A stretch of 64,000 nucleotides of DNA. It comes from Saturnia japonica (Eukaryota; Arthropoda; Insecta; Lepidoptera; Saturniidae). The notes under the pieces are model-generated. The model was not told where the DNA came from. It ran no database searches and saw only the letters and a program-made list of their open reading frames with translations. Where the stretch lies: positions 11,240,001-11,304,000 of the forward strand of contig CM065326.1 in NCBI GenBank assembly GCA_033032175.1, in the 5' to 3' direction. How positions within the stretch are numbered: the stretch's first letter is position 1; every line of letters starts with the position of its first letter. Shown piece after piece: positions 38,101-51,500 of the stretch. A program made the position numbers and the translations under genes.

Positions 38101-41100
38101 CTAAGATTAGTAGAAAAGGAATAGCGGAGCTAGGTATTTGGAGATTCAAAAAAGCTAGAGATGTGAGCAAGGAATGTTTACGAGAAATGCGAATGAGGAA
38201 TTTGTGCGAAGAATGTGAACGAGGAATGTGTGCGAGAGATGTGAGCAAAACAGTGAAGGGAAGTAAACTTACTGGACCACTGTACATCCTCGCATTACTC
38301 ATTCAACGTTAAACAGTACCGTCTGGCTACCTCGCAAATCGCTGGTTGATACGCAGCCTTATGCTTTGTTAAATTTCTTTAAAAAAATATTTTTTACCTT
38401 TCAACTTTTTCAGCATCACCCTGCTCGACAGCTTCAAGCAGTTGAGTGTTCAGTCTTGCAAGATGACGTTCGCTGCGATTAAAGTTTGAAGAATCTAATA
38501 TTTCATCAAAGAAATCATTAAAACCTAAAGTATTCTTTACTGAAGTAGTTGCTTCGGATGATTCATTTCTAAAAATATTAATTGATATTAAATTTATATA
38601 CTTAAATAGATTGCTCTATACAGTAGAACCTTGATAATTAAATTTTCAACGGAAACGTTAAATAATTTTAGTTATAAAGTTTTTAACTTATATTGGACTA
38701 AAGAACTTAAAAGGTTTGTATATATTTCTTTGTGAAATTAATTTATATTATGGTTTATTTTAGGCCTGTAATAAATACAGTTATCTTAATCAATATTATT
38801 TATCGACACAAAACGGCACAATGGCCTCGGTAAAGCTTCCAAAGAGTTTTAACATAAATCATAAGTGTACGTTTTAAACCATAGATTTAGTATTGGGAAT
38901 AGGTTGTATAAGACAACACAAATAACGGAATACACAAGTTTGCGTATCATTTTGTTGATTTTCTTTGTTATACGAGTTACATCATATTACACACCACAGA
39001 GTTACATCAATTAACCACAATAAAACACATTTTTTCTAGTAATTAAATTACACTTTTAAATCTTCGATTTTGCAAACAGAAGCGGGATTACGGACACTGA
39101 TACGAGCCGATGGGAACATACGAAAATTATCTCGAAACCCTATCTCCATGTAAAATAAGCGTACTATGTATGCTCTTTCTCTTCGGAGTTGCTAAATACA
39201 TGAAGTCTATGATTTAAACTAACAGCCATCGGATGAAACGTACAAGCAATGAAAACAAAACAAAGGAAAAAATTTATACATAGGAACTTTTGCTTGCATT
39301 TTTATATAAACATTATTTTGAGGTACAAAATATGGCCAGTGCTCAAACTATTAGTTTTAATTGTAGAGAGAAGTAAAAAGAGTCTTCAGTCTCTGAGGAG
39401 AAATGAACACATTTTTTTTAAAATAGTAACACGGTAAACTGACGGCACTGTATCTACTAGTAAGCAGAGTGTAATCTAAAAATAAGGGCCACCACCGAGA
39501 GATCCGCATTCCATCGCCGGTCGCCGCTACGACATGATAGCGGACCTGGAAGCCTCTCGGTAGTTGGATCACGGAACGCGACAAACTATAAGAGCTAGTA
39601 CACAACAAGCGTTTGACGTTGCGTTCAACGCGCATACACACACCGCACTCAGCACGACGTTCGACGAGCGTTAGTAGAGTAAGCATACCGACTCAGTTCG
39701 GAAATGGACGTCGAATAATTACTCACCCAACACTTTATTTTTCTCTAAATTATCCTCAGAATTTCTAATTATTACAATCTGCTCCCAAAAATGTTTTTTT
39801 TTTAAATAGATGGTCGCTTTTGTATTTCGACATACATCTCCAAAAGCCAGCTCCAGGTCGTACCAAAAATCGAGAGCGTGAGTCTGACGCGCGCTTGATC
39901 ACAAGAGTGCGTTTGAGTGTGTACGGATGTATTGTCCTAAAAATCGCGCGTTAGTAAAGCGCGCACTTTAAAACGCCTAATGTGTACTCGCAGTAAGAGA
40001 GTCGCTGTGACGGGATAATCACATAATTGCATGGTGGTTGTGACCCCTTCAGGTACATTACCACTCCGCTTCGTTACTGGATATACACCAGTTGATATCG
40101 AAACGCGACATGTCAGGTGTTACACCTTAATTAATTAATTAATAGAGTTTTTAATTTTATCGAGGTCCTACTGTATTTATTTTTGGCTGGTATATATCGC
40201 ACGTTACAAAAAATAGGATAAATCGAAACCATCAAAAACCATGTTTGACAAAATCGCATTTTTAAATATTTAATTTAATATTTATAGTACCTACAATAAA
40301 TAACTATAATTAAATAATTATAGTATAATAATAAGCCTTTAGTTAAGTAACAATCCCCTTTCCACCATCGGACGACAAGAGATACGGCGAAGCGTCATCG
40401 ATTTATGGTAGACTAGCTGTACCCGCGGCTTCGCTCACGTGGTACTACAGAATTCCCGCGCGAATCTAATGCTTCCCAGCTCCCGCTATTTTAAGAGACA
40501 AAAATGCTTATTGTGGGTGTTCCTTAAAAGATAGGTATATACTCTCCCCGACTTTATTGTAGATATTTTTAATATCTATAATTATATAGTACATTAATTT
40601 GCTATATCTCTTATGGTTTACTCAGCGTAAGCCATTTAACCACCCGAATTGATTCACCATGACCAATTTTTTTATGTGTGCGGAACCCTAATTCTTTTTC
40701 TAAAATAAAAGTAGCCTAAGTTACTCCCTATATCGTTAGCTATCTATCAGAGAATGCCCCGTGAAAATCGATCTAACCATTTCGGAGATTATCCGGAACA
40801 AACAGACAGACGGACAAAATTTTTAAAAATGGGCTTTTTGTTATAGGTATCGTATATACTTTCATATGCATTTAGTAAAAAAACTGTTATTTTGACATTA
40901 CAAACAGACACTTCAATTTTCAACTTCAAAAGACAAAACGCGATTATCTGAAAAATAATTTTTGAAGATTGTTTGTGACGTGCGATAATTATGTTACATA
41001 CCTTATTTGAAGCAAAGGCTCAACACTTTTGGGTCGAGGTTTCTGATACTTTTCATCTAAATTACTGGTAGGTGTTCAATGTTTGCATACATATCAATTC

Positions 41101-42311
41101 AGATTTTGAAATATTTTGCCTGTCTGTAATTTAAAATAAACCTTCATCTATCATATAAATTGATCTAGCCAAGATGGCTCAATCTAGAAGAATTCATGAG
41201 CTTGAAATGTTGTTGACTGTTATGTGTTTGATTATTTTACCAACTAGACGGATGCTCAAGTAGGGCCACCTTCCCAGTCAGATCACAACATATGGACAAT
41301 GATACGGAATGATGGAATGTAGGAGTAAAAGGACTCAGCAGACAGAAGTTTTCGCGAACTTCGGAGCCTCCTCTTGTGGTCACTTCTGTTGTAGCACGTA
41401 CCATGTACGCTTACTAAACAAGTTTAGTGATAAAAGTTTATTATAATATTTAATTAATATCGTAGTCACTTTCACTGTTCGTCGTTACAATTTTAAGCAC
41501 GAACTCTGACGTCCGTGAAAGGTTACGGGAGATAGGGATAGACAGATAAAAGGAAAAAGGATAGATGATGTATCATTGTGCATATGATTGAAATAGGTGT
41601 ATTTTAGCCAAAACATTGACTGTAAAAATTCAATTCATACCGGATACTAGTGTATCTTCTTCTTATATATAAGAATCGATGTTTATATGTATGTTTCCTA
41701 TGGACTTTAAAATGGCTGTAGCGATTTTGATGAAATTTTCAGCCAATCTTCATATAAGCCAAGCGATGGCCCTGTAAAGTATGGTTAGCGATCGGAACAA
41801 TATTCCCTATGGACGCAGAAACAATACAGCAACTTGTGGCTGGGTTTGCTAGTATTTTATAAATGGTCGAGGTCCTGGGTTCAATTCCAGGTCGAGCAAA
41901 GTCTTATTGGGTTTATCTATGAAATTCTCAGTGGCAGCTAGGAGTTTGGTTTCGTGCTCGATTAATGGCAATAGGCTCGCTCTCTATTACATGGGACCTA
42001 AAAATATACCTGGCGAACGGTGAGTGTACTAATGTACACCTTTGCCTAACCCTTCAGGGATACAGGCGTGATTGTATGTTATGTTTATAAAATAAGAAAC
42101 CGGATTCACCTTTACTTGATCGTTAGTGGTATGAATTTAAAACATACAAATATCACTTGTACACAAATATATATATCTTGTATTTAAATACTAAAGTACA
42201 TTTTTACTCACCTAAAAGAACATTTTCAGGTTGTTTTATAAACTTTGATTTATTTTCAAAAGTGTTCTGCGATAAGTTTTTATTTCGCAACGTAACTTCA
42301 TTGCCAAACAT
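29182..42311 (-). CDS. TRPA-type ankyrin-repeat cation channel, pyrexia-like (gene 1)
   Basis: Predicted six-pass channel of the TRPA subfamily, pyrexia group most likely, expected to open to heat or chemical stimuli in the plasma membrane. I rebuilt 11 coding exons from GT/AG sites: complement(join(29182..29952, 30379..30633, 31793..32908, 33682..33831, 34261..34480, 34745..34926, 35567..35739, 36228..36445, 38398..38568, 41002..41056, 42212..42311)). All phases agree, giving 3411 nt, 1136 aa. The start is MFGNEVTLRNKN. Ankyrin repeats fill about residues 110-670 (for example TPLHVASSCARYHSVRLLLA). The membrane part: S1 about 738-765, S2 781-798, S3 814-834, S4 840-858 (WPRHLATVALLLSW), S5 881-900, pore 907-926 (AAFVKTMVMMTSEFDY), S6 941-968. 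The last 40 residues are heptad-like, fitting a C-terminal coiled coil. Exons 1 and 2 are short and are supported by matching phase in gene 2. Painless or TRPA5 are alternatives. Confidence 0.85.
30095..30325. repeat. Dispersed repeat in intron 10 of TRPA gene 1
   Basis: cccgtacttgtcggctgctt, gacgttcatggttgctgctt, cttcttagggtcacagcatg, aagctatatagctt and gattccagagatta. The same family lies in intron 10 of gene 2 (46850-47050) and, in part, in intron 3 of gene 1 (36970-37320). Confidence 0.55.
36970..37320. repeat. Dispersed repeat in intron 3 of TRPA gene 1
   Basis: atgttatataacctatacta, ttcctcgtgagtctggctat, taattccagagattagcgtg and tttaaacaaacaaaaaaaac match the end part of the repeat at 30095-30325 and 46850-47050. 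Confidence 0.45.
37321..38150. other. Intronic sequence of TRPA gene 1
   Basis: Part of intron 3 (36446-38397). The 37590-37790 part (ttctacccctttttccccc, gatccgtcagtgagtcatgc, tatatgtatagatta) looks like the end of another interspersed repeat. No exon candidate was found. Confidence 0.35.
38157..38250. repeat. Degenerate tandem repeat, unit 12-13 bases
   Basis: About seven imperfect units of the type gcgaggaatgtg (gatgtgagcaag, gaatgtttacga, ggaatttgtgcga, ggaatgtgtgcga, gagatgtgagcaa). Lies about 150 bases from the donor of exon 3 in gene 1, on the intron side. Confidence 0.55.
38569..40405. other. Intron 2 of TRPA gene 1, left part
   Basis: Non-coding. The 39440-39690 and 39840-40080 parts are richer in GC and CpG than their surroundings and contain open frames, but no protein motif. 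Possible transposon fragments. Confidence 0.35.
40410..40925. repeat. Dispersed repeat, family C, longest copy
   Basis: Starts actagctgtacccgcggctt, cgctcacgtggtactacaga. Passes through ggaaccctaattctttttct, aagtagcctaagttactccc, catttcggagattatccgga and cgtatatactttcatatgca, ending tacaaacagacacttcaatt. The second half is the inverse of about 3945-4195 and 11290-11550, and also matches 47600-47815. In intron 2 of gene 1, about 75 bases from exon 2. Confidence 0.65.
41640..41865. repeat. Dispersed repeat fragment in intron 1 of TRPA gene 1
   Basis: tatataagaatcgatgttta, tatgtatgtttcctatgg and agcgattttgatgaaatttt resemble the fragment at 43795-44050 (ccaacgatttcgatgaaact). Unclassified. Confidence 0.35.
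41868..42085 (+). repeat. tRNA-derived SINE, family T copy in intron 1 of TRPA gene 1
   Basis: gtcgaggtcctgggttcaat, tccaggtcgagcaaagtctt, tgaaattctcagtggcagct, ataggctcgctctctattac and gatacaggcgtgattg. The first part of the tRNA-like head is missing. The same family and orientation occurs in intron 1 of gene 2 (57895-58135). Confidence 0.65.
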
Positions 42312-45300
42312 TTTAAAAAGAACTATAGATAAGTACTTGTAGTTATTTTAAGAAGTTTAAATTATGTTAAGATATACAAGTTTATGAACACCAAGCAGAA
42401 TATGTTTACCAGGCCGAAAGAAATATTAAATCGAGACCGCAATACAGCTATTATTATCACGTATTTGTCATTGCTTGAAAATAAAAAAATTGAATTGGTG
42501 CTGAAGAAGCCAATGTCAATGTTTTAAAGCTTTTGTAGTATTTTCTAATCTTCAAAGTGTGGTCTAACAAGATGGTGGCTCTTTTCCTCAATCCACTTTA
42601 TATATGCACAATAATCACACTATATCACGCAAAATGCCAACAATATTTCGTAACAGTGGGTCAAAGAACCTAAGTTAATGAATTAATATAAAACACAACA
42701 TGGCAGCTCAAGATACTGCAAAAAACTCAAACTGTAATTTGCAAATTGTTTGCTTATGATATATAGTGTATACGACCTCTACATAACGTACGCTACGATG
42801 TATTTCATATATACGGTATATTAAAATTGTTGCGTTTCCTTTTAATTATTGTATATGGTTGTTACAGGAATTTTATTTACTGAAACTATTTTCCTGTTTT
42901 CAATGAATCTACAAGTTTGTACTGAAATAACACGAAGTGTTTTTTATTCAAGCATCAATTAGCTACCTATATATACTTACCTTACCTATGTATACTTAAG
43001 GTTACTAACCATAAAGACTGAATCAAAGGACCAAGAAGTAAAGGCAGCACCGGCCCTAGCCCTTAATTAACATAGAGCAAGAATGTCTTTCGGCGCCCTT
43101 TGGTCGATGCTTTTCACACCATAAATTGTATTTCAGTTTATCTTAAATAAATAAATATTAGCTACTTTTTCAAAAAATAATTTTTGTTTAAAAAATAACA
43201 CTTATTGATTTTAAAATAAATTAACATTTTGAACATAAATAAAAACCTTACTGCTATACAATTTAATTAATATTTGATGTTAATTACAGCCAGTCGCTAA
43301 ATAATAATACATTGGTTAATAATGAGAGGTAATGCAATAATAGAATAAAAAAAAAATTGATATCATGTTCGTTCTATTGATCTTAATCTAAATTAATTTA
43401 TACATCTAAATTATATTTTTTGAAAGAAAGAAAGTTTATTTGACAACATGGACATAATTAAAACAACACACATTAAACACGAAATTACAATAAAGTGGAG
43501 TATTATTCAATTAATTTACATTAAACAATGTTGCCAAATCATTGCCGCACTCAACATCAAAAAGGACCTCAGCTCAGCTTAAGATATAGCGCTGGTTGCT
43601 CGAAGTTGTTTTTCGGATTTGGCATTTTGGCGCCCCTTGCTACCTGGCGCTTAGAGTGACCGCACCTCTCGCTTAAACCCAGACCGGCCTCGTCTCTGAG
43701 TAGAGGTAACGAGCGCGGCATGTTCTTACAAATATAAACTAATTTTCTTTAGTTTTTGTTATAGTTATAGTTATGAAAATAAACTTTGAAAATCAGATAT
43801 AATATATGTATGTCTTTTTTGTGTCTGTCGGGTCAGTAATTATATCGGTAAATTCGTTAGAAAATCTTATTATTTTAAGTGAGCAATTCTTGTATATAAA
43901 TGTAATTGGTTTCTCGGAAACGGCTCCAACGATTTCGATGAAACTTTGCATTTAGATAATGTTTTACATTGTAAGTTTGCCTAGATAGGTTCTTTGTTTT
44001 TTTTAAAAATATTATATGTTTTTATGGCACCCAGCACAGCTCGGTCGCTCAGATATTAAATTATAAATAGATATCATAGGATTCCAATAATTATGTTAAT
44101 CGCAGATATACTACTGTTACGCGGCCCTATTCAACAACTAAATAAAAATAACTGATTATGTTAATAATCGAATTTATTTAAAACTTTACAATTATTAAAC
44201 ATAGACCTGAACCTACGTCTACATATGTCTACTCCTACCTACTCCTAAAGAAGCTTTCTCCGTTCAAGCTGACCGGCAGGCCTAAGACCAGGTCCGTAGT
44301 CAGGTCGCTAGAGAGCGACTAAGGACGGAAGAAGCTGAAGTGACTTAACGAACATGAAGCCATGGCTTATATACAGTAACAGTACAAAGAAAAAGGGCAA
44401 AAAGTTACAAACTTTATGGCTTCAACTCAAAAAATAGTACAAGACCCAAAAGCAATAATTTATGCACTTAATATATTTACTTAGTACCTATGTCAATCAA
44501 CACATTATATTGGTTTAACAGAAATCGTCTAACTGTACCATGAACAAAGGCAATAACTTATACTTTGTATCGCAGTTTAGGTGTTAGTTGATATAGGTTA
44601 TCAGTACAAGTAACTTATATTGAAAGTGTATAAGTGTTAGTTGACATGGGATATCAGTGCTATGAACAAGAGCAGTAATTTAAACGCTTTAAGTATAATT
44701 ACTGCAATTTTAAATGTTAACACCTAATATTGTGTAACAGAACGTGTATTGCAACATCATTGACTTGTTGTAAATATGTCTAAATATCTACTGCGGACAG
44801 TGTTGCCAACATGCTTTCTGAAAGAAAGCTATTTAAACAGTAAAACTAGCTAAATAAGCTAGATTTTTTGAAAAAGAAAGATGTTGCTAAGAAATAAACT
44901 TCATGAAAAAAATAATAATAAAGTATTAAATTTGAACGTTTTTCTTGATGAAACGGATTGCAAAGTCTACAGTTCTAAAATGTAAGTCGCAAACAGATGA
45001 ATATTAAGTGAATTTGTCTGATACTGCGTTAACCCAATTTTTTTAATTAATTTCTTCATTTTTAGATATCCTAAAATTTCCTGATTACTATATATTTTAT
45101 CATATAATGGATTATAGTGCGCATTTTTCTGTATTAAATGGACCCGTTTCTATATACTTATATTAGGATACAAAAATACTGGATGAGAGGAAAAGTCATT
45201 AAGAAAACACTTTTGCGAACTTGGCAAACATTCAATGTTTAAAAAAATGCAGTATACAAATATAATCTTTAATGATTCACTTGAATACAAAATATCTTAA

Positions 45301-45413
45301 AAGTTTGTTATGTAATATATGTTTTACTATACTACAATAAAAAAATTACATTATAGAAGGAAGTACAAGTAGCACAAGGAAGATAAAGAACAACCACATA
45401 GTATTATTTTAAT
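42312..45413. other. Intergenic region between the two TRPA genes
   Basis: Holds the upstream region of gene 1 and the 3' flank of gene 2. No further exon was found. Visible: a repeat fragment at 43795-44050, a GC-richer patch at 44240-44350, a degenerate tandem pair at 44581-44665 (gtgttagttgatataggtta and gtgttagttgacatgggata), and cagtgttgccaac at 44799, which resembles a hAT tip but has no partner. Confidence 0.4.
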
Positions 45414-45419
45414 TTTATT
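45414..45419 (-). promoter_or_regulatory. Candidate polyadenylation signal of TRPA gene 2
   Basis: AATAAA on the minus strand about 130 bases after the stop codon at 45549-45547. Confidence 0.35.
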
Positions 45420-45546
45420 ATAATTGGTAAGTGTTAAAAAGTCACGATGTTAATGAAGATATTATGTTTTCTTTACAAACATTAATAATTAATGCGTAAC
45501 ATCGATGTAACGTTTCGTTGGAACTCCTCTATTCACATATTGTCGA

Positions 45547-48500
45547 CTATTTCGAAATATTGTCTAGCCTCATTAAAATAGAATCAATTTTCATATTGAG
45601 CATTTGAATTGAATGTTCTGTTTCAACAGAGTATGCATTTAATTTATTTTTAACTTCTCCCAATGTTATTTCTATATCATCAAAATCTTTAACGGCATCT
45701 TTTTTATTTAAAACAGATTTTCTTGTATAAGATTTCTGACATGAATTATTAGATTTATCAGCGTGTATACCTTTTCTGATAATGTTAACTGTATTTAAAT
45801 ATTGTTGCATTTGCTTCTTTTGGTTCTGTCCTATGTTGAAAGCAGATTCTCTTATACGAGCTGGTAAGTACGTTACACATTTCAGACTGTCATTTGATGA
45901 TAATGATATTGTTTTTGGAATCAAAATGTTACTTTTTATTCTCCTCGGCAGAATTTTTTTGAAAATGTTATTGTGAACAAGAGTTTCTAGTGACGTTAAA
46001 AATTCCACTTGCATTTTCAGACGTTGTATATTCCCTTGTACTTGTAAATTGTGCAAATCATTAACAGCGACACCAACCATTAAATTCATTAAAACAATCG
46101 CCGTTAATATAAGGAATCCGAGGAACATTATTCGAGCAAACAAAAATGATGTTGCAAAATCACCTGAGCTTTTTTTAGTTATTAAATCGTCGAAATCGAA
46201 TTCAGATGTCATCATTACCATGGTCTTCACGAAAGCAGCGAATGGATTCTCGAAGGGGGGGTTTGAATGGAATTCGATCATAAAACTTAATGCGAAACCT
46301 ATCAGTAAAAACACGAACGTGAGAAGTATCTGAAATTGTACGAAAGCATAGTTAAAAACATATATTATAGACTTTTTTGTAGGTCTTTTTAATATCTACA
46401 GTTATATAGTTCATTAATTTCATATATCTCTTGTGGTTTTCTCAGCTTAAGCTAATTAATTCAACATGATCAGTTTTGTTTTATTTGCGCGGAACCCTAA
46501 TTAGTTTTTAAAAATAAAAGTAGCACAAATTACTCCTTATAATATCAGTCATCTACCAGTGAAAGTCACGTTAAAATCGGTTCAACCGTTTCGGAGATAA
46601 CCCGGAACAAACAGATAGACAAAAATTTTAATTATGGGTTTTATACAACAAAAAGCTGACTTAAAACTTTTGCTTTTGCTTAAAGCTTACGATACAACAT
46701 AAACAAAGACAGGACAAGTACCTTTTTTACTTTTACTACTAAAAATTAAGAATTGCTTAGAAAATTCTTCTATAGTAAATAACTAGCTGTGACCTACGAT
46801 TTCACCCGTATTAAATTTATTTGACCACCTCTCCACCGCCCTACCACCGTCGCACCCGTGTATCCTATCGTTGTTCTCACTTCCTGTACTTGTCCACAGC
46901 TTGCCAGATTGCTGGACGTCTATGGTTACAGCTTCACTTCTTAGGGCCATAGCGTGAAGTTGCATAACCTATAACCTTTCTCAATAAATTTTCTAAGAGA
47001 TACAGAATGATTTTTTCAAATGTTACTGTTACTTTCAGAGATTAGTGCTTTCAAACATACAATTTATGAATATATGCTTGCGTGGACTACTGAATGGCGT
47101 CGTAATTGTGGTGAACCTGCTTCCATCCACGGACATTTTAAATATAAAAATGCTTATTGTATTATTTTCGCGGTACCCCAATTCTTAAAATGTTTGTTTA
47201 TTTGTATTCATTACCTTCACAACATTAATCGAAACTTTTTTAAACATGAGCACGTAGTAGCCCCATTTCGGGAAACGAGACAACATGAACATCATTTGAA
47301 TCCAGGAGAGTAAAATAGTGACTGTTGCGACGTGCCGTGGCCAATTGATTTTCTGAGACATTTTGGCCACAAAGTACGGTAGGAGTACTGCCGAAATGAT
47401 GGAAGCAAATTTAACCCAGGGTTCAATTTGCAAGTAGTAATAAGATTTGCCCACGGTGATATGTAGAATTTCCTGAAAAAAAATTATAATTTTATATTTA
47501 TCAATATCTCGACTGAATTAGGTAAAAAATTTAAAATTTTATAAACCCCCAACACAAGTAACCTATTCATTGAGACCATACTAATGAGCCCAAATACGTT
47601 ATCTTTGCTGTAAGTTCAGTAGTATCAGTGAAAGTCACGTCAAAATCGGTCGAACCGTTTCGGAGATTACCCAGAACAAACAGACAAAAATAAAAAAAAA
47701 TGGGTGTTTTGTTATAAGGTATCGTATATACTTTCATATGCATTTAGTAAAAGACGGTTATTTTGACATTACAAACAAACACTTCAATTTTATTAATTGT
47801 ATAGAAGATAGGCCAGATTCAATCGCTATCGACTTTTGTAACGATGTTAACTACGTCAATAGAAAAACCCTGCCGTATTTTTGAAATAATTTAGTTTAAG
47901 CTCTGGTCAAACAGCGGGCGATTCGCTTCGCGGGTTGGTCGCGGGCGCGGCAACGGAGCGTGGATAACACACTGCAGGAGTGCTGATTCAGTCAGCGTCG
48001 CACCGACCGACCCGCAGCACTCGGCGTGATTTCTCTAGTATTACCTTCGATTACATTATATACATCAAAAACAAACCGACTTGGGTGCTAAACGTAAATC
48101 AAAAGCATCATAAATATGGAGAATATCAAAGACTCTATCGGGAACGGGAAAGTGTCGCTATCATATCGGAGATCCTAGGCCAGCATTTTTATAATGCCGT
48201 TGGCCCGAGTCATACAAAATTATGTGGCCTCTAACACTTAGTTACAACCAGCTTTTCCACATCAATTTTTGTAATTAAATACAACGACGACGAAGTAACG
48301 CGACGGCTCGGTGTGACATCTTCTATATTAACTAATAAATTACAACTGCTCACATCACGCCAGCGCCCAGCGTCTTGTCGCCACATGTCGTCGTGCCCCG
48401 TCCGCTGTTTGACCAGAACTCACCTACCTTAGCTTAGAATACCTTTTGTTTTTACGTAATACAATATGCCCTTATAATGATTTTTTGTATTAAATACATG

Positions 48501-51500
48501 AAAAATTTATATAAGTCTTTTCTGTTTCTTCACTCACCTGTATTATTAATAAGAATGCAGAAATATAAATAAGAAACACCAAGACATATCCATTCATCCA
48601 ATTCGGTAATCTTTCGTCTTTATCCTTATACGAAAATGTTAATATTACGAAAATACTTAGAACAATAACGAATAATCCGTTTAGAAATAATGTTGCGTAA
48701 AAGTATGGTACAAGACCCTCCCATTTTAGATATAGAAAGCTTTCGATTAAAGGGTGTAGGAGTAATCGCCGTTGATTACGTCTGTTACCTGTTTTAATCA
48801 ATGCCTGTAAAACTTTCATTTGGTTCGAATCATTTGATTTCGGTAATAACATTTTATAATCAATTGTAGTGTCATAATTAGAGTCCTGAAGGTTAAGATT
48901 GTTATTTATTATACAAGAATCTAATATGTTCTCCATAAATTCAGTTGGCTTACTTAAATTTTCCATAATCATCTCTATGCTTGTTTTTTTCATTCTATTC
49001 GGTCCGTTAGAGCTGATGCTAGATGCTGAGAGATCTGCACCTTGTTGGAGAAGGAAGAGAACTACATCTCTGCTTTTATGATGGCTAGCCGTGTGTAATG
49101 GTGTCCACGACATGACGTCCATATTATGTATAGTTTCTTCATCGAATTTGTACAAAATTTTAGCAATCTCCACATTGTTTCTTATAGCGGCTAAATGCAA
49201 TGCAGTTGATCCTTTGTGAAGACCGTATGTTGTTTTCAGACTCACGTAAGCGTTTCTTGATAGAAGTAATTTAACACACTTTGCGTGGTTATTCCACGTA
49301 GCGAAATGTATCGGCCCGAACCCTTTTTTATCATCTGCCGTCACGAAATTGATATTTGATCTCGTTATCGTGTAGTCATGATCTAAGAGTATTTGCAGAA
49401 TATCGAAAAAACCCAATTCAGCAGCTACGTGAAAGACGCTAACTTGTCTTGGTAGCGTTAATGTAATTGACGCTCCTTCTTTTAGTATTTTTTTGACACT
49501 ATCAATGTGACCGTGCATGACTGCTTTAAACAGCGCTGTTTCACCTTTAGAATTGGGAATATCTATATTATCTCCCTGTTTCGCCACAGTTATTATTTCG
49601 TTGAGAATGTCAAGATCCCCGAGAGCTGCAGCCAAGTGAATAGGTGTCTCTCCATCGATATCCTGTAATTTAAGTGTTTGAGAATAATTTTAGTTAATAC
49701 AAGCTACTGCTGATATCTTCCAATACATCTTGGAAAATATAATGTATGTTCGAAAAATGAAGATAATTTTGAACTTGTAACTAACACGCACAATTTTAAT
49801 ACTAGAAATAAATATGAAATAGTCATTCCGTCTTTTATACTTAGTAAAACAAATAAAAGTTTTTTAGTCGGATGGCTGATTACGTGAATGATGGTGATGT
49901 TTGGATGTGATTTTCTCTCTGTACATCTACTGAAAATGATAATAACTGTATATAATTAAATACTGTGAAAACAATTAAAAAAAAAAAAAAAATTAAACCC
50001 GATCGAGTTTCTTGTCGGTTCTTCTCGATGGCTGGGATGTTTACTGAACCGGTGGTAGTGTTTTGACATTTACAAGTGCCTACTTAGGGCCTAAATTAAA
50101 TAAATATTTTGATTTTGAAACATTATCTTCTTAATTGCATATTTGACATTCTCTAAGTTACAGGAACCTCTTCGAGAATCGTGACAGATAAACAACCTAC
50201 TTACAGTTTAAGACAGACCGATATACTCTGAAAAGCGTATAATCCTAAATCTATGCTTAGTAATAGGACAGCAGAAGAAGATTACCTTGGCTGTAACGCT
50301 AGCTCCAGCTTCTAAACAGACACATACTCCTGGTGCCCATCCAGCTAAGACAGCTGCGTGAAGGACTGTATGTCCAGTCTTGTTTCTAGTATCTACAATG
50401 GATAAAAGTAAACCTGCCTTATTGAATTGGCTATTTGCTAAAATCTGTGAATCGAGAATATTGTGAATTAACTTTAGTAAGTAAACGAGGTATATTAACT
50501 TAGGTAGGTAGGTTACTACCTACTTTAATCTCTCACTGTCCTTAACAGTCTTAGACAAATATTAAGGATATCTTATTTTGGACTACAAAATCTTAAGCAT
50601 TATTTCAGAGATAAAAGATTAATTTGTAGCGAAACTTTTAGAGCTTAAGTACTATGTATGTATATAAATGAAACCGTTATTGCTACGAATGTGATTTGCA
50701 GTTTTGTTATGTTAGTATCGATGATAATGATACATAAATTAGTTTACCTGCAAATGTTCTTTTAGCTTTTATTTACACAGACGTGTAAAGGGGTCAATCC
50801 ATTACGGTTGTAGCATATGACAGAAGCTCCAGAGCTCACCAGTTCTCCGACAGCTTCTAGGCTCCCTACCTCTACTGCTGTATGAAGCACTGTGTCGAAT
50901 GGCTTTCTTTCTATTGTAATACTATTTCTGATGTCACATTTCAGGAGAAGTTTAATTAGTTCTGTAAAACTGGAATATTTCAAATTCATATTTATCAATA
51001 CATAGTATAAATGAAAGTAGCTATCCGCGTCTGTCTGTTTGTTCGCTTACTTCTTCTAAATCACGTAAAGAAAATTTATACGGTTTTCCCAGTCATTTAG
51101 ACAATTTTTTTGGGAAGGTTTTTATAAACAATATATTCCAATTAAGTTTTTGTATAGTACAGAAATTCCAATGTTTTGTGATCAAGTCTTAAATAACTCA
51201 ATTTCGGGAGTTTAGATGGCTTACGCTGATTAAACCTTAAGAGATACATCAAAATAATATACTAAAGAATTATAGTTCTTCAAAAAGCATAGAGAAAAGT
51301 CTGGGATGGCATATAACTATCTCCTAAGGTTGACTCACGGTAACCATTTTTGTCTTCATCATATTAATTAAAGATATTAGATTATTTGTGAAGCTATTTT
51401 CGCTAATTCAGTATTAATCCTTATCTAGATATATATATATATATCAGTTAACTTGGGCATTTAATTGAATTAAAGTTATCCTTTACATTATATAATTTAA

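Noticed and set aside
39357..39686. Minus-strand ORF of 109 codons in intron 2 of TRPA gene 1
   Set aside because: GC-rich but with no domain-like pattern and no phase-compatible splice sites to neighbouring exons. Probably transposon-derived.
41057..41075. Alternative acceptor CAG upstream of exon 2 of TRPA gene 1
   Set aside because: Using it gives a stop in the phase left by exon 1. The AG just before 41056 keeps phase and matches the start of exon 2 in gene 2.
44799..44812. hAT end (cagtgttgccaac)
   Set aside because: It resembles the tip at 10410, but no inverted partner or 8-bp duplication was found nearby. The same holds for position 334.
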